Assembly: GCF_002811945.1 (NCBI RefSeq)
Contig: NZ_NPDX01000006.1
Coordinates: 124,001-188,000, forward strand
Source: Leptospira harrisiae
GTDB taxonomy: Bacteria > Spirochaetota > Leptospiria > Leptospirales > Leptospiraceae
Direction of reading: 5' to 3'
DNA length: 64,000 nucleotides
Part shown: positions 52,385 through 64,000 of the stretch, one piece after another
Position numbering within the stretch: position 1 is the stretch's first letter
Layout of the letters: every line of letters begins with the position of its first letter
Program-made: the position numbers and the translations under genes
The notes under the pieces: generated by a model
What the model saw: the letters and a program-made list of their open reading frames with translations, nothing else
What the model was told of the DNA's origin: nothing
Databases searched by the model: none

Positions 52385-53356
52385 TTAGAAAGTAAACTCA
52401 TATCCTAATTGTGTACGATGTTCGATACCACGATCACCTGCGATGGCTGTGGGATGGTATCCAACTCGATCAATAGAAGAATGCATGAAAAACTTTTCTT
52501 TTCTTGTGTCGTCCTGACTTAGTCCAGAACCAGTTGGGTGGAAGTAGTAGGCGTCAAAGATGTTCCAAAAATAAACTAGGAGTGTCGCAATACCAATGTA
52601 CTGCATATCTTGGTAGTGACGTTCTACAGATTCTCTTTGTCCTTTGAAGGGTCCCAGTTGGCTCGCAACTACCGCTTCCGCAGGGGAAACAGTTGCAGAG
52701 GTTTGCGGAGAAAAAGCTGCACGGATGAGACCATTCGTTGTATAAGGATTTTCTAAATTATTATAATCACGTTTGGCGTTTAAATACATACGATGTTTGT
52801 CGTATGTGAAAAAGAGTCCAACAGCAATGATCGATGGATACACAATGGCTTGCACTTTTCTACCTTGTTTCCATTGTCCCCAACCAGGAAGGACTGCGGA
52901 TCTCCAAGCGGCACCTGTCTTTGTTAGGTTTTTGCGATCTGCTTCTGCTAGTTTAGCATCTTCTTCTTGTTTCCGTTTTGCATCGGCTTCAAGAGTAGCA
53001 TTTTTTGCGGCATTTTCTTTTTCTAATCGAGCTGCTTCCTCTTGTTCTTTTTTGAGTCGGGCAGCATCTTCTTTTTCTTTTTTAATTCTTTCTTTCTCTT
53101 CTTCCGCTTTTCTGAGTTTGTCTTCCTCTGCGGCAGTTAGGTGGTCTTTGTAAACCACTTTAAGAATATCAGTTTTGTTCAGAACGATTGTAGTTCCGTC
53201 TTCTTTTCGAATTTTTAGCTTGTATTGATCTTGTTCGACTACCTTACCTTGGAGTGTTCCACCTTTTTTGAGGAGGATATTCTCTGCAGAGAGGTTGCTC
53301 ACGAATAGTACCAAAAGTGTTGCGATTTTAATGAATTGTGTAATAGTCAGTTTCAA
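52385..53356 (-). CDS. Exported coiled-coil/DUF5683-like membrane protein
   Basis: 323 residues from the TTG at 53356 (MKLTITQFIKIATLLVLFVSNLSAEN), a good signal peptide; the longer version from 53389 adds 11 unlikely residues and would overlie a TATAAT box. Order: signal peptide, small beta domain (LKKGGTLQGKVVEQDQYKLKI), coiled coil of about 70 residues (EEEKERIKKEKEDAARLKK), then hydrophobic region with AVLPGWGQWKQGRKVQAIVYPSII typical of DUF5683. Probably envelope structural or surface; function unknown. Confidence 0.75.
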   Translation of the reverse strand: MKLTITQFIKIATLLVLFVSNLSAENILLKKGGTLQGKVVEQDQYKLKIRKEDGTTIVLNKTDILKVVYKDHLTAAEEDKLRKAEEEKERIKKEKEDAARLKKEQEEAARLEKENAAKNATLEADAKRKQEEDAKLAEADRKNLTKTGAAWRSAVLPGWGQWKQGRKVQAIVYPSIIAVGLFFTYDKHRMYLNAKRDYNNLENPYTTNGLIRAAFSPQTSATVSPAEAVVASQLGPFKGQRESVERHYQDMQYIGIATLLVYFWNIFDAYYFHPTGSGLSQDDTRKEKFFMHSSIDRVGYHPTAIAGDRGIEHRTQLGYEFTF

Positions 53357-53556
53357 GGGTATCTCAAGTGTTGGAATATTATATAACAATCTCTATAGTG
53401 TTACTTGCTACATTTCAATTGATCTCTCCAATCATTTTCGCAATTTGGAAGTTAGGCAAGAATTTTTTTGTCAAAGATGGTTCAAAGAAAAGCCCACAAT
53501 TGGAAATAAATTATCCGTGCTACGATAAGGTATGTTCCAAATGTGGTCCTTAATTT

Positions 53557-53578
53557 GTAGAGGTTTTTAAACCTCTAC
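53557..53578 (-). terminator. Hairpin overlapping the gltD stop
   Basis: GTAGAGGTTT and its reverse complement pair over 10 bp with a 2-nt centre; the gltD stop codon lies in the loop. No U-tract follows, so terminator status is tentative. Confidence 0.4.
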
Positions 53579-55009
53579 GTCTTGCATGAGGAAGTGATGG
53601 ACTTGGTCAGCGCACTTCCTTCCTTCGGAAATGGCCCAAACGATAAGGGATTGCCCCCGCCTTACGTCCCCACAGGCGTACACTTTCGGTACAGAAGTTG
53701 CAAAAGATCCTGGTTTTGTTCCAAAATCTGCTTTTACATTTCCTCGTCCGTCCAGTTCCAATCCTTCTTTTTGTAAATCAGCGAGTAATCCTTCTTTCAC
53801 GGGATTTACAAATCCCATGGCAAGGAAAACCAAATCGGCTGGCCATTCAAATTCCGTTCCTGGAACTGGAAGAAATTTCCCATTTTCCTCTTTGACTTCG
53901 GATCCGTAAATGGCAGTCACTTCCCCTTTTTCGTTGGATTTAAATCCCATAGTGGAAACAGCCCATTTCCGATTCACACCTTCCTCATGTGAGGTGGAGG
54001 TGCGAAGCATTTTGGGATAAAGTGGCCAAGGAGTGGATGAATCTCTTTCTTTGGGTGGCTCAGGAAAAAGTTCGATTTGTGTGACAGATTTTGCCCCATG
54101 CCTGTTGGAAGTTCCCACACAATCGGATCCAGTATCTCCACCACCAATCACGATGACATGTTTGTCTTTTGCGTCGATGATTTCAATAGCATCACCTGCT
54201 ACGTGTTTGTTGTTTTTGGATAAAAATTCCATTGCAAAGTAAACACCTTTACTTTTTCTTCCTTCAACAGGTAGGTCTCTTGGAACTTCCGATCCACAAG
54301 CAAGAACCACTGAGTCAAAATCAGCTAATAGTTGTTTCGCAGTGATATCTACACCTACATTGACATTGGTTTTAAAGGTAACACCTTCTGCTTCCATTTG
54401 TTTCATGCGGCGGTCAATATGTCTTTTTTCCATTTTGAAATCAGGAATTCCATAACGGAGTAACCCGCCAATCCTATCATTTTTTTCAAAAATAGTGACG
54501 GTATGACCTGCGCGAGCTAACTGTTGTCCTGCGGCGAGTCCTGCAGGGCCTGAACCAACTACTGCCACTTTTTTCCCAGATTTAGAAACTGGAATTTGTG
54601 GAATGACCCATCCTTCTTCCCAAGCACGGTCAATGATGGTTCTTTCAATGGATTTAATAGAAACAGGTGGTTCGATAATTCCTAATGTACAAGCGGACTC
54701 ACAAGGAGCAGGGCAGAGCCTTCCTGTAAACTCAGGGAAGTTATTGGTTTTTGAAAGATTTTCCCAAGCTTCTTTCCAACGACCTCGGTAAACAAAGTCA
54801 TTGAATTCGGGGATTAGGTTATCTACGGGACATCCTGTATCACCATGACAGAAAGGAATCCCGCAGTCCATACAACGAGCACCTTGGTCTTTGGCAATCG
54901 CTTCAGGAAAAGGTTTTTCGAACTCTTTATAGTTCTTAACACGTTCCTTTGGTTCAATCTTCTGAAGGTATTCTTTTTTAAATTCTAAAAATCCTGTTGG
55001 TTTACCCAC
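53567..55009 (-). CDS. gltD: Glutamate synthase small subunit
   Basis: 480 residues. N-terminal cysteine cluster ([19 protein letters not shown] and [13 protein letters not shown]) for 4Fe-4S centres, then two nucleotide-binding motifs ([18 protein letters not shown] for [18 protein letters not shown] for NADPH) and the C-terminal [17 protein letters not shown]. It supplies electrons from NADPH to GltB for reductive transfer of the glutamine amide to 2-oxoglutarate. Overlaps gltB by 8 bp. Confidence 0.95.
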   Translation of the reverse strand: MGKPTGFLEFKKEYLQKIEPKERVKNYKEFEKPFPEAIAKDQGARCMDCGIPFCHGDTGCPVDNLIPEFNDFVYRGRWKEAWENLSKTNNFPEFTGRLCPAPCESACTLGIIEPPVSIKSIERTIIDRAWEEGWVIPQIPVSKSGKKVAVVGSGPAGLAAGQQLARAGHTVTIFEKNDRIGGLLRYGIPDFKMEKRHIDRRMKQMEAEGVTFKTNVNVGVDITAKQLLADFDSVVLACGSEVPRDLPVEGRKSKGVYFAMEFLSKNNKHVAGDAIEIIDAKDKHVIVIGGGDTGSDCVGTSNRHGAKSVTQIELFPEPPKERDSSTPWPLYPKMLRTSTSHEEGVNRKWAVSTMGFKSNEKGEVTAIYGSEVKEENGKFLPVPGTEFEWPADLVFLAMGFVNPVKEGLLADLQKEGLELDGRGNVKADFGTKPGSFATSVPKVYACGDVRRGQSLIVWAISEGRKCADQVHHFLMQDVEV

Positions 55010-58000
55010 GAGCTGTTACCCCCTCTTTGTTTGCTTTTCCTGAAGCGTTTTCTTCAGCCATTTTTTCTAGAGCTTTTTTATAATCTCTTGGAATGACTTT
55101 GATCATTTGTTTCACAACAGTTTCCCAGTCTTTCAGCACTTCTTCTGCTCGTTTGGAACCTGTATAAGTTTTATGATCCTCGATCATTTTTTTCACTTCT
55201 GCAATTTCGGTAGCATCAGTTAACGGATCTAAGTCGACCATCTCTTTGTTGATGAGAGCTTCTTTGTTTTTCTTTGGATCCCAAAGGTAAGCAATACCAC
55301 CGGACATTCCAGCTGCAAAGTTACGTCCAATGTCTCCAAGGATGATGACCCGTCCACCAGTCATGTATTCACAACCGTGGTCTCCGGTTCCTTCTACGAT
55401 GACATGAGCACCAGAGTTACGAACACAGAATCTTTCGCCGGCAATCCCATTGACATAAGCGTTTCCACTCGTTGCACCAATGAAACAAGTGTTACCGATG
55501 ACAATGTTTTCTTCTGCTTTGTAAGGCGCATTTTTCGGAGTTTGGAAAATGAGTTTTCCACCACAAAGTCCTTTTCCTACATAGTCATTTCCTTCACCCA
55601 CCAGGCGAAGTGTCATTCCTTTTGTTACAAAAGCACCAAACGACTGTCCTGCGGTTCCTGTAAATTCGATATCGATTGTGTCTTCTGACAATCCATCCAC
55701 ACCATATTTTTTAGTCACTTCGTGGCTAAGCATGGTTCCTACAGAACGGTTTAGGTTCACAATGGAAGTTTGGATTTTCACAGGTTGTTTGTGATCAATC
55801 GCAGCAAGTGACTTACGAATCAATTCATTATCAATTTGTTCATCCAAGTGGTGGTTTTGTTCTTTGGCTCGATAGAGTCCAGTAGGGAATACAGGAGTTG
55901 GTCTATGGAGTACTTTACTAAAATCAAGTCCACGAGCCTTCCAATGGTGGTGAGGACGTTTGAATTTGATTTTTTCCACTTGGCCAATCATTTCTTCAAA
56001 CGTTCTAAACCCAAGTTTTGCCATAATCTCACGAACTTCTTCCGCAACAAAGGTCATGAAATTTACAACATACTCTGGTTTGCCGGTAAATTTACTTCTT
56101 AAGAATTCATCTTGGGTCGCAACTCCTACTGGGCATGTATTGAGATGGCATTTACGCATCATGATACAACCCACAGAGACCAGTGCCGAAGTAGAGAAAC
56201 CAAATTCTTCTGCACCAAGGAGAGCACCGACAACCACATCTTTTCCAGTGAGGAGCTTTCCATCCACAGCCAGATACACACGGTCACGAAGTCCGTTGGC
56301 GACAAGAGTTTGGTGGGTTTCCGAAAGTCCTAGTTCCCAAGGAGTTCCTGCATGGTGGATGGAAGAAATAGGGCTTGCCCCTGTTCCTCCTTCATGACCT
56401 GCAATGAGGATGTGATCCGCATGTGCTTTTGCAACACCGGCAGCCACAGTTCCCACACCCGATTCAGAAACAAGTTTCACAGAAACTCGTGCTCTAGGGT
56501 TCGAGTTTTTTAAATCAAAGATCAGCTGTTTTAGATCTTCAATGGAATAAATATCATGGTGAGGAGGAGGTGAAATCAAAGTTACACCCGGAGTGGAATA
56601 ACGAAGCCATCCAATGTATTTGTCTACCTTGTGACCTGGAAGCTGTCCACCTTCTCCTGGTTTGGCGCCCTGTGCCATTTTGATTTGGATGTCATCAGCA
56701 TTGGTGAGGTATTCCATTGTTACACCAAAACGTGCTGAGGCAACTTGTTTGATCGCCGAACGCATGCTATCGCCATTGGGAAGGGTTTTGAATCGTACTG
56801 GATCTTCTCCACCTTCACCCGTGTTCGATTTGGCACCAATTCGGTTCATCGCAATCGCAAGAGTGGTATGTGCTTCCCAAGAAATGGAACCATGACTCAT
56901 GGCTCCTGTTTGGAAACGTTTGAGAATGGACTTTACCGATTCCACTTCTTCGATCGGAATTGCTTTCGAACCTTCGAAGTCAAGTTGGAACAAACTGCGA
57001 AGAGTGATTGCTTTTTCGTTTTGGTTATCGATTAGGCTTGAGAACTCTTTGAATACTTTGTAGTCGTTATCTTGAGTTGCTTTTTGTAATTTGTGAACTG
57101 TAATCGGTGTATAAAGATGGCTATCACCATTTTTACGATAGTAGTGGACTCCACCTGGTTCTAGGTTATTTGGGAAAAAAGTAGGATCATAAGCTGCTTT
57201 GTGGCGGCGAACTGTTTCCTCTTCCAACATCTCTAAAGAAAGGCCTTCAATTCGAGACTGAGTTCCTGCAAAGTAAGTATTTACTAATTCAGAATCAAGT
57301 CCCACGGCTTCAAAAATCTGAGCCCCACAATACGATTGTAATGTGGAAATTCCCATTTTCGAAAATACTTTGAATAATCCTTTTCCGATGGATTTGATGT
57401 ATTTCTTTTTTGCGTCTTTGTAGTTTGGAACTTCTGGGAGTAAACCTTGTTGGGAAAGATCGGCAATAGTTTCAAAAGCAAGGTATGGATTGATGGCGTT
57501 GGCGCCATAACCGCATAACAAAGCAAAGTGAGCCACTTCTCTTGGTTCTCCAGATTCTAATACAATCCCTGCTTTTGTTCGGAGGCCTTCGCGAATCAAA
57601 TAGTGATGGAGCCCAGCTACCGCAAGTAGGGCAGGGATGGCTGCTTTTTTCTCACCGACACCATGGTCCGTTAAGATGATGAGGTTTACCCCTTGTTCCT
57701 TAACAGCTTTCGCTGCATCCACACAAACACGATCGAGAGAATTTCTCATATCATGTTTTTTAGAGGGATCAAAAAGGATTTCAAAAGTTTTTGCTTTGAA
57801 ATGGCCTTCGCTGATTTGTTTGATCTTTTCAAAATCTTCGTTCGTAAGAATTGGGTGTTCTAATTCCAAACGATGTGCATGTTCCGGTTCTTCCGAAAGA
57901 AGGTTTCCTTCAGGACCAATGTAAGTTGTGAGTTCCATCACAAGTTCTTCTCGGATTGGATCAATCGGTGGATTGGTTACTTGCGCAAAGTTTTGTTTGA

Positions 58001-59579
58001 AATACCGAAATAGAGGTTGTGGTTTTTCACTTAAAACGGCAAGAGAGGAGTCCACACCCATAGAACCAATTGGTTCTTCGCCAGAAACACCCATCGGTTT
58101 GATGATGGTAAATACATCTTCATGAGTGTAACCAAAAGCCCTTTGGCGTTCTAAAATAGTTTCATGCTGCGGTTGTTTTACGTTCTCAGGGTCTGGCAAA
58201 GATCCGAGACGAATCATATTGTCTTCTACCCATTTGCGATAAGGTTTTTGGGTAGCGATTTGTTTTTTGATTTCTTCATCATCTAGGATTTGGCCTTTTT
58301 CCATATCGATCAGAAGCATACGGCCTGGACGAAGTCGATCTTGGATTAATACTTCTTCTGGGGGAAGGTTGAGAACTCCTGCTTCGGAAGACATGATCAC
58401 TTCATCATCTTTCGTGACAATGAAACGCGCAGGTCTGAGTCCGTTACGATCAAGAGTTGCTCCAATGATTCTACCATCAGTAAACGCAATGGCAGCAGGT
58501 CCATCCCAAGGTTCCATAAAAGTTGCATGGTATTCGTAGAACGCTCGTCTGTCGGCATCCATAGCTTTGTTTTTTGACCAAGCTTCTGGAATCATCATCA
58601 TCACTGAGTGGGGAAGAGATCTTCCTCCCATTACAAGTAATTCAAGGACAGTATCAAAAGTAGCAGTATCGGATTGGCCTTCCATGACAATCGGAAGCAT
58701 ACGGCGCAGTTCATCACCATAAAGTGGAGACTGCATTACCATTTGGCGAGCGGCCATCCAGTTCATGTTCCCACGTAGAGTGTTGATCTCTCCGTTGTGG
58801 GCAATTTGACGATAAGGGTGAGCCAAATCCCAAGTAGGGAAGGTGTTCGTCGAAAATCTTGTGTGAGTCAAACAAAACGCAGAAGTTAAGTCAGGTGACT
58901 TTAAATCTTCGTAGAATTTTTTAACTTGGTCACCAAGTAACATCCCTTTGTATACAATCGTACGGGATGAAAAACTTGGTACGTAGTACTGGGAACGATC
59001 CAGTTTCATCTCTGCACGGATTCGTCTGTCGATGAGGCGACGGATGAGAAATAGTTTTCTTTCGAAGTCGTCAGAAGTTTTGTTTTTTTTGGATTTTTTA
59101 CCAATGAATACTTGTTTGAAAACAGGAATGGTTTTTGATGCAACGACTCCCGCATATTCTTTGTTAATGGGAACATCGCGGAATCCAAGAAACTCTTCCC
59201 CTTCGTCCACGATGATTTTTTCGATTACGTTTTCAACGGCAGTCCGGGCTTCTGCATTTTGTGGAAGGAATAAAAATCCCACAGCATAGTCACCTTCTTT
59301 TGGCAAAGTGAAGGGGAGAACCTTTCTAAAAAATGCATCAGGGATATTAATCATGATCCCAGCACCGTCACCGGTTTTTGGATCGGCCCCTTCGGCACCC
59401 CTGTGTTCTAAATTACACATGAGGCGAATTCCCTTGTCGACGATGTCACGGGAACGTTTGCCTTTATAATTTGCGATAAAACCAACACCACAGGAATCTT
59501 TGTCCATGGCAGGATCATACATACCTTGGGCCTGTGGGCCGAGTGGCGGAAGGATGGGTGGTTGGTTAGATTTTGACAT
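55002..59579 (-). CDS. gltB: Glutamate synthase large subunit
   Basis: 1525 residues. The N-terminal class II glutamine amidotransferase begins with the catalytic Cys in DSCGVGFIA (Cys about 30), so a ~29-residue propeptide is expected. A central linker, FMN-binding synthase domain (about 860-1230, [20 protein letters not shown], 3Fe-4S cysteines [15 protein letters not shown]) and a C-terminal GXGXG beta-helix domain ([20 protein letters not shown]) follow. With GltD it makes two glutamates from glutamine and 2-oxoglutarate. Full-length, no frameshift. Confidence 0.97.
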   Translation of the reverse strand: MSKSNQPPILPPLGPQAQGMYDPAMDKDSCGVGFIANYKGKRSRDIVDKGIRLMCNLEHRGAEGADPKTGDGAGIMINIPDAFFRKVLPFTLPKEGDYAVGFLFLPQNAEARTAVENVIEKIIVDEGEEFLGFRDVPINKEYAGVVASKTIPVFKQVFIGKKSKKNKTSDDFERKLFLIRRLIDRRIRAEMKLDRSQYYVPSFSSRTIVYKGMLLGDQVKKFYEDLKSPDLTSAFCLTHTRFSTNTFPTWDLAHPYRQIAHNGEINTLRGNMNWMAARQMVMQSPLYGDELRRMLPIVMEGQSDTATFDTVLELLVMGGRSLPHSVMMMIPEAWSKNKAMDADRRAFYEYHATFMEPWDGPAAIAFTDGRIIGATLDRNGLRPARFIVTKDDEVIMSSEAGVLNLPPEEVLIQDRLRPGRMLLIDMEKGQILDDEEIKKQIATQKPYRKWVEDNMIRLGSLPDPENVKQPQHETILERQRAFGYTHEDVFTIIKPMGVSGEEPIGSMGVDSSLAVLSEKPQPLFRYFKQNFAQVTNPPIDPIREELVMELTTYIGPEGNLLSEEPEHAHRLELEHPILTNEDFEKIKQISEGHFKAKTFEILFDPSKKHDMRNSLDRVCVDAAKAVKEQGVNLIILTDHGVGEKKAAIPALLAVAGLHHYLIREGLRTKAGIVLESGEPREVAHFALLCGYGANAINPYLAFETIADLSQQGLLPEVPNYKDAKKKYIKSIGKGLFKVFSKMGISTLQSYCGAQIFEAVGLDSELVNTYFAGTQSRIEGLSLEMLEEETVRRHKAAYDPTFFPNNLEPGGVHYYRKNGDSHLYTPITVHKLQKATQDNDYKVFKEFSSLIDNQNEKAITLRSLFQLDFEGSKAIPIEEVESVKSILKRFQTGAMSHGSISWEAHTTLAIAMNRIGAKSNTGEGGEDPVRFKTLPNGDSMRSAIKQVASARFGVTMEYLTNADDIQIKMAQGAKPGEGGQLPGHKVDKYIGWLRYSTPGVTLISPPPHHDIYSIEDLKQLIFDLKNSNPRARVSVKLVSESGVGTVAAGVAKAHADHILIAGHEGGTGASPISSIHHAGTPWELGLSETHQTLVANGLRDRVYLAVDGKLLTGKDVVVGALLGAEEFGFSTSALVSVGCIMMRKCHLNTCPVGVATQDEFLRSKFTGKPEYVVNFMTFVAEEVREIMAKLGFRTFEEMIGQVEKIKFKRPHHHWKARGLDFSKVLHRPTPVFPTGLYRAKEQNHHLDEQIDNELIRKSLAAIDHKQPVKIQTSIVNLNRSVGTMLSHEVTKKYGVDGLSEDTIDIEFTGTAGQSFGAFVTKGMTLRLVGEGNDYVGKGLCGGKLIFQTPKNAPYKAEENIVIGNTCFIGATSGNAYVNGIAGERFCVRNSGAHVIVEGTGDHGCEYMTGGRVIILGDIGRNFAAGMSGGIAYLWDPKKNKEALINKEMVDLDPLTDATEIAEVKKMIEDHKTYTGSKRAEEVLKDWETVVKQMIKVIPRDYKKALEKMAEENASGKANKEGVTARG

Positions 59580-59975
59580 ACGTACCCTACTCTAAAGCAA
59601 TTACTGTACCTTGTTTTTGAATTTGGGTGTACTGTCCAATTATTTTGTTTTCAGCAAAATGATTTATTTTTAGGCAAAATCAAACACTCGAAAATGCACA
59701 TTATTGGTACAATCGGATTATCTTATGGTCATTAAGCCTTTTATTTGAACATGATCGGATATGGTCTAAAAAATCTTAGAGTACAAGAAACAAGCGAACT
59801 GCAAGTTCCATAGGTAAATTGTTTAAATCCCAACGTATCTTTGGGAGAATTCTTGCAGCGGGTTTTGGTTCGTTTTTAGGGCAGGCCAGAGGAATTTTGC
59901 GGTATCGTTTCGGAGAATGTCTGAACTACCTTTTCTCTTCCCAATCTGGCTTTTTTTAGTTCGAAAAGAATCTGT
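59580..59975. other. Intergenic region upstream of gltB and downstream of aroK
   Basis: About 400 bp without a credible gene. It must carry the gltB promoter. AGGG stands before the gltB ATG; ACTGT direct repeats occur near 59607-59640, and two copies of ATCGGAT with a nearby ATGGTC occur at 59712-59730 and 59754-59766. An ATTTTG/CAAAAT inverted repeat lies near 59650. No sigma-54 GG-N10-GC motif was seen. Confidence 0.35.
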
Positions 59976-60512
59976 TTATTTAGATTTGATCCCTAACCAG
60001 TCTAAGATTCGTTCGGCGGCTTCTTCCTTGGTTAGTTTGGATAAGTTTAATTTAAAATGAGCAGCTTCTTGATACACCGGTAATCTTTTTTCTAAAATAG
60101 AGCGATAAGATGTCACTTTGGAGAGATCTGGCCTTGTGGAATCACCCTTAACCTTTTCCACAAGTTCCTCAATCCCACGTTCCAAATAGACTATTCGTCC
60201 GATGTTTCTTAAGATGTCTAGTTTTCGTTGGCTTGGAATTTCATTTCCTGACTCGTCCAAATCAAACAAAATTCCGCCCCCACAATCCAGTATAATTCCA
60301 TCAGAGTTTTGTAGCTTTTGTAAAATTGAATATTCCAATTCGCGAAACTTGTTCCATCCGTATTTTTCCACAAATTTAGGAATTGGAGTTCCGCCAGCTT
60401 CATACACTGAAATGGAATCTGTGGAAACAACAGGGAAATCGGTTTGTTTGGAAAGAGTTCTTGAGACTTTGGATTTCCCTGCCCCTCTTGCTCCAATAAA
60501 GATAATGTTCAT
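59976..60512 (-). CDS. aroK: Shikimate kinase
   Basis: 178 residues. Walker A IFIGARGAGKSKVSRTL, the shikimate-binding Asp in STDSISVYEAGG, LDCGGGILFD and lid Arg in STRPDL: all the landmarks of the family. Phosphorylates shikimate to shikimate-3-phosphate in aromatic amino-acid synthesis. Stands alone on the minus strand, 39 bp below the HDOD gene. Confidence 0.93.
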   Translation of the reverse strand: MNIIFIGARGAGKSKVSRTLSKQTDFPVVSTDSISVYEAGGTPIPKFVEKYGWNKFRELEYSILQKLQNSDGIILDCGGGILFDLDESGNEIPSQRKLDILRNIGRIVYLERGIEELVEKVKGDSTRPDLSKVTSYRSILEKRLPVYQEAAHFKLNLSKLTKEEAAERILDWLGIKSK

Positions 60513-60551
60513 AAAATTTGATTAAAATTTTTTCGGCTAATACAAAAACAA

Positions 60552-61406
60552 TTATACGTTTAACAAATCGGCAAGTCCCGCTTGTAAATCAGGAATATGT
60601 ACAAAGTAGGTTTCAATATCTGCCTCTGTAACACCTGTTTGGCTAAGTGCAAAAGGAGAAATGGGGACAGATTCGCCACCGATGTCGATACCGATTCCAG
60701 AAACTACAATGAGAATACTTGCAATATGCACTACGGAGGTGAGGACGGGATTGTTTTTTGAATTTTCGGGTGTGAGGTAATTGGCCACCACATCCGTTAA
60801 TTCCTGCGGGAAATTCCAACGTTTTAATAGGTTTTCAGATACTTCCATATGGGTGTATCCGAAGTATTTTTTTTCTAAGTTAGGAAAGGGTTCTTGGTTG
60901 TCCTTTAGGTCCGTTTTGATTTGCATCATCACTGGGCTAAAGAACTGAGCGAGTACAATTTTGCCAACGCTACAGAGTAGTCCAGAAGTGAATGCAAGGT
61001 CTTTATCGATTTTTAGTTTTTTATGTTGTACGATTTTGCTAGAAAGTTCTGCCACAAGCAAAGAGGAAGTCCAGAGTTGGGCTGCATCCAACTGATAACT
61101 GTTTAAATCTTGTGATAGGATCCCTTTGGCAGCAGTAAGAAGAACAATTTCTTTTACTGTTTTGATCCCAAGAGTCATAAGAGCTTCCTGAACTGTACGA
61201 ATGGGTTTGGAAGCTCTGTAGTAAGCAGAATTAGAAAGTTTGATTACGTTTGCAGTAATTGCTGGATCTTTTGAGATTTCTTGCGCTAGGTCGGCAATAT
61301 TTACGTCTGGCTTTTGGAGTTTTTCCAATACCTTAGACACAACAGCCGAAATGGCAGGCAGTTTATTTACGTCTTGTAGTATTTCATCAACCTTTGATTT
61401 TAGCAT
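60552..61406 (-). CDS. HDOD domain protein
   Basis: 284 residues, single HDOD domain (LPAISAVVSKVLEKLQKPDV, ITANVIKLSNSAYYRASKP, VQEALMTLGIKTVKEIVLL) without N-terminal sensor. The usual HD pair is not intact here (LLCSVGKI), so it is unlikely to be a hydrolase; HDOD proteins often act in signalling scaffolds. Lies 6 bp after the cheD stop. Confidence 0.88.
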   Translation of the reverse strand: MLKSKVDEILQDVNKLPAISAVVSKVLEKLQKPDVNIADLAQEISKDPAITANVIKLSNSAYYRASKPIRTVQEALMTLGIKTVKEIVLLTAAKGILSQDLNSYQLDAAQLWTSSLLVAELSSKIVQHKKLKIDKDLAFTSGLLCSVGKIVLAQFFSPVMMQIKTDLKDNQEPFPNLEKKYFGYTHMEVSENLLKRWNFPQELTDVVANYLTPENSKNNPVLTSVVHIASILIVVSGIGIDIGGESVPISPFALSQTGVTEADIETYFVHIPDLQAGLADLLNV

Positions 61407-61412
61407 ATTCGC

Positions 61413-61916
61413 CTAACGCACCTTATAAAGGTATTTTTCCATACCAGCTTTTTTTAACAACACACGCCCGTCGTCACAATAAAGACTGATCGTTCTTCCT
61501 TCGTTCCCTGCCACATCTTCCACTATGACAGGGATTTTATTCTCTTCCATAAATTTTTTGACAATAGCAATATTCTGTTCCCCGATGTTTTGTAGGAATT
61601 GGGAATTGATTCCTTTAAACATGGAAGCCCCACCGAACATACGACAAGAATAATGTCCAATATTAGAACCTTGTTGTTTCATCATCTCAATGAGGATGGG
61701 TAGAGCAGTTTCCCCATACTTGTGAGGAAACTTAGTGGCATCTTTGCCTGTTGGATCTTTGGCAAGCATGATGTGGGAAATAGCTCCCACTTTCTGTTCC
61801 GGATCATACAAAACGATTCCAATGCACGAACCCAATGTAGTTCGGAGCACGTCCGTATCTTTTCCGACCTTGATGTCGGCAATTCCCACATTGATGATTT
61901 TGGATTTTATAGACAT
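61413..61916 (-). CDS. cheD: Chemoreceptor glutamine deamidase CheD
   Basis: 167 residues. CheD signature [13 protein letters not shown] (catalytic Cys about 31) and GAISHIMLA (His about 48), [10 protein letters not shown]. It deamidates glutamines on chemoreceptors and can interact with CheC. Transcribed with the HDOD gene. No other chemotaxis gene is adjacent; the CheY-like gene is ~22 kb away. Confidence 0.94.
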   Translation of the reverse strand: MSIKSKIINVGIADIKVGKDTDVLRTTLGSCIGIVLYDPEQKVGAISHIMLAKDPTGKDATKFPHKYGETALPILIEMMKQQGSNIGHYSCRMFGGASMFKGINSQFLQNIGEQNIAIVKKFMEENKIPVIVEDVAGNEGRTISLYCDDGRVLLKKAGMEKYLYKVR

Positions 61917-61976
61917 TCTACTTGTTTCTAGAGAGTGGAACCGTTACTTAGGTATTATAGATAGTAAGCTTTCCTT

Positions 61977-63200
<1,224 letters not shown>

Positions 63201-63241
63201 GAAGTAAGATTGGATCGTCTAACCACTGAAGCAAATAGAGT

Positions 63242-63613
63242 ATGAAACGGAAATTTACAATTGGATTCATTCTAATTTTTCTGGCCTATCTGGGGTGTAA
63301 ATCCTCGGTATTTGGTTTTTGTACTTCTGCAGAAAAGTTTGTGGAACGGTCTTCTGTTCCACCTTGCCACCAAACTTCTGAATCGAAAGACAAAGAAACT
63401 AACTCTTGTGAATGCCCCATCACACATGAAGAACTACAAACTTCCAGTGGCACTGATTTCCTTATTGGGAAGCAGGTGAAATTGGTGGTTTGGAACGGGT
63501 TTACCGTTTCAAAACCTCAGGTCCGTTACAATCCATCCGTAAAGTGGTTGGATTCTGGGATTCGGAATTCACCTTCCTATTTTCCTACCCAAACTGTCCG
63601 ACTTCTGATTTGA
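63242..63613 (+). CDS. Small Cys-rich lipoprotein, candidate metal-associated
   Basis: 123 residues with a signal peptide and lipobox-like LAYLGC, then Cys/His motifs (FGFCTSAEKF, VPPCHQTSE, SCECPITHEEL). It precedes a Csp-like copper-storage gene by about 80 bp in the same orientation, so copper association is inferred from context. No family recognised. Confidence 0.65.
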   Translation: MKRKFTIGFILIFLAYLGCKSSVFGFCTSAEKFVERSSVPPCHQTSESKDKETNSCECPITHEELQTSSGTDFLIGKQVKLVVWNGFTVSKPQVRYNPSVKWLDSGIRNSPSYFPTQTVRLLI

Positions 63614-63659
63614 AATGGCCACACCGATTTGGTGTCGGTGAACACATTCCGATTTCAAA
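63609..63659 (+). other. Inverted repeat between the Cys-rich lipoprotein gene and csp
   Basis: TTTGAAATGG (63609-63618) pairs with CC-G-ATTTCAAA (63649-63659, one bulge), enclosing a smaller CACCGA/TCGGTG stem (63622-63640). It begins at the upstream stop codon; likely a processing or attenuation structure rather than a terminator, since T runs are absent. Confidence 0.35.
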
Positions 63660-63691
63660 ACATTTTTAAAACTTAACAGAGGTTATACGAT

Positions 63692-64000
63692 ATGAATCGC
63701 AAAGAATTATTACAAAAAGCAGGGATGGCCGTTGCTGTTTCTGGAATTTTATCTACACTTTCCGCAGAAGACCATGACCACTCTACCATGACAGCTTCCA
63801 CTAGTGGAAAATCCAAATATTCCAAAGCAATGATGGCAGCAATGCACTGCCAACTTTCTGCAGAGGATTGCCTAAGTCATTGTCTCACAGAGCTTGGAAA
63901 AGGGGATAAGTCCATGGCGGCTTGTGCTTCTAGTACGAGAGAAGTCATTGCCTTATGTGAATCTTTTGTGAAACTTGCAAGCCAATCTTCTCCATATACA
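63692..64000 (+). CDS. Csp-type Cys-rich copper-storage protein, 3' end cut by window edge
   Basis: 103 residues visible before the window ends. Leader MNRKELLQKAGMAVAVSGILSTLSA suggests export (a Tat-like or Sec signal). The mature part begins with His/Asp/Met-rich residues and then Cys-rich helices (MHCQLSAEDCLSHCLTELGKG, AACASSTREVIALCESFVKLA) with the C-x3-C-type spacing of the DUF326/Csp four-helix bundle that stores copper(I). Start ATG at 63692 follows AGAGGTTATACGAT. The remainder lies beyond the window. Confidence 0.82.
   Translation, partial: MNRKELLQKAGMAVAVSGILSTLSAEDHDHSTMTASTSGKSKYSKAMMAAMHCQLSAEDCLSHCLTELGKGDKSMAACASSTREVIALCESFVKLASQSSPYT

Noticed and set aside
59815..59959. 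Short ORF ending SSQSGFF in the gltB/aroK intergenic region
   Set aside because: No ATG or credible ribosome site, and no recognisable protein; treated as chance.
59918..60064. 48-codon plus-strand ORF (MSELPFLFPIW...) at the aroK 3' end
   Set aside because: Antisense to aroK for most of its length and without a clear ribosome site.

Overview
The window reads as chromosomal DNA from a spirochaete of the genus Leptospira, probably the saprophytic (L. biflexa-like) side. That is inference from gene content and style: an A+T-rich base composition, frequent TTG/GTG starts, many spirochaete-type lipoboxes, a bat aerotolerance locus with fused BatB-BatC, and a B12-dependent MeaA/MeaB pair. I see no tRNA, rRNA, IS element, integrase, prophage or CRISPR array. 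The genes are dense, with many 1-20 bp overlaps.

Layout. (1) 1-752: 3' part of a helical-repeat protein gene. (2) 742-14433, all minus strand: a long transcription unit running from an alpha/beta hydrolase and a thioesterase through a repeat lipoprotein, MoxR ATPase, DUF58, a BatA-partner membrane protein, BatA, BatB-BatC and BatD to HtpG, followed by a histidine kinase with an ABC-ligand-binding-like sensor. (3) 14.5-18.7 kb: two small exported proteins, type II NADH dehydrogenase, low-MW tyrosine phosphatase, a YgjP-type metalloprotease and an outer-membrane protein. (4) 18.7-21.7 kb: parA-parB with a third operon gene and an FMN reductase; a 21-bp perfect palindrome occurs both upstream of parA (inside a 39-bp perfect palindrome) and inside parB, a good candidate parS/operator. 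(5) 21.7-27.4 kb: acyltransferase, a stand-alone cyclic-nucleotide-binding domain, an ATPase-HDOD fusion, and an NAD-kinase-like protein fused to a STAS domain. (6) 27.6-28.4 kb: HU protein with terminator and a small protein. (7) 28.4-33.7 kb: an ether-lipid-type operon (alkyl-DHAP synthase-like, TetR, diacylglycerol kinase, GlpD, thioesterase) behind a palindromic operator candidate. (8) 33.7-36.8 kb: meaB and meaA. (9) 36.9-44.2 kb: membrane protein, lytic transglycosylase, CheY-like receiver, aspartase, small exported proteins, and a Spy-like lipoprotein/ECF sigma/small membrane protein trio. (10) 44.3-52.2 kb: a complete cbb3 oxidase operon ccoNOQPGHIS plus a SafE-type gene, including a 49-residue CcoQ and an unusually short, single-haem CcoP. 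(11) 52.4-59.6 kb: a coiled-coil membrane protein and glutamate synthase gltBD. (12) 60-64 kb: shikimate kinase, HDOD, CheD, a TraB/PrgY-type protein, and a Cys-rich exported pair including a Csp-like copper-storage protein cut by the window edge.

How it fits together. The window serves aerobic heterotrophic growth on lipids: beta-oxidation products via MeaA/MeaB, glycerol phosphate via GlpD, electrons via NDH-2 to a high-affinity cbb3 oxidase, plus nitrogen assimilation by GltBD. Around this core sit envelope-stress and redox-stress modules (Bat/MoxR/HtpG, the ECF trio) and several unusual regulatory fusions. Most of the novelty lies in those fusions, the putative parS sites, and the lipid operon.
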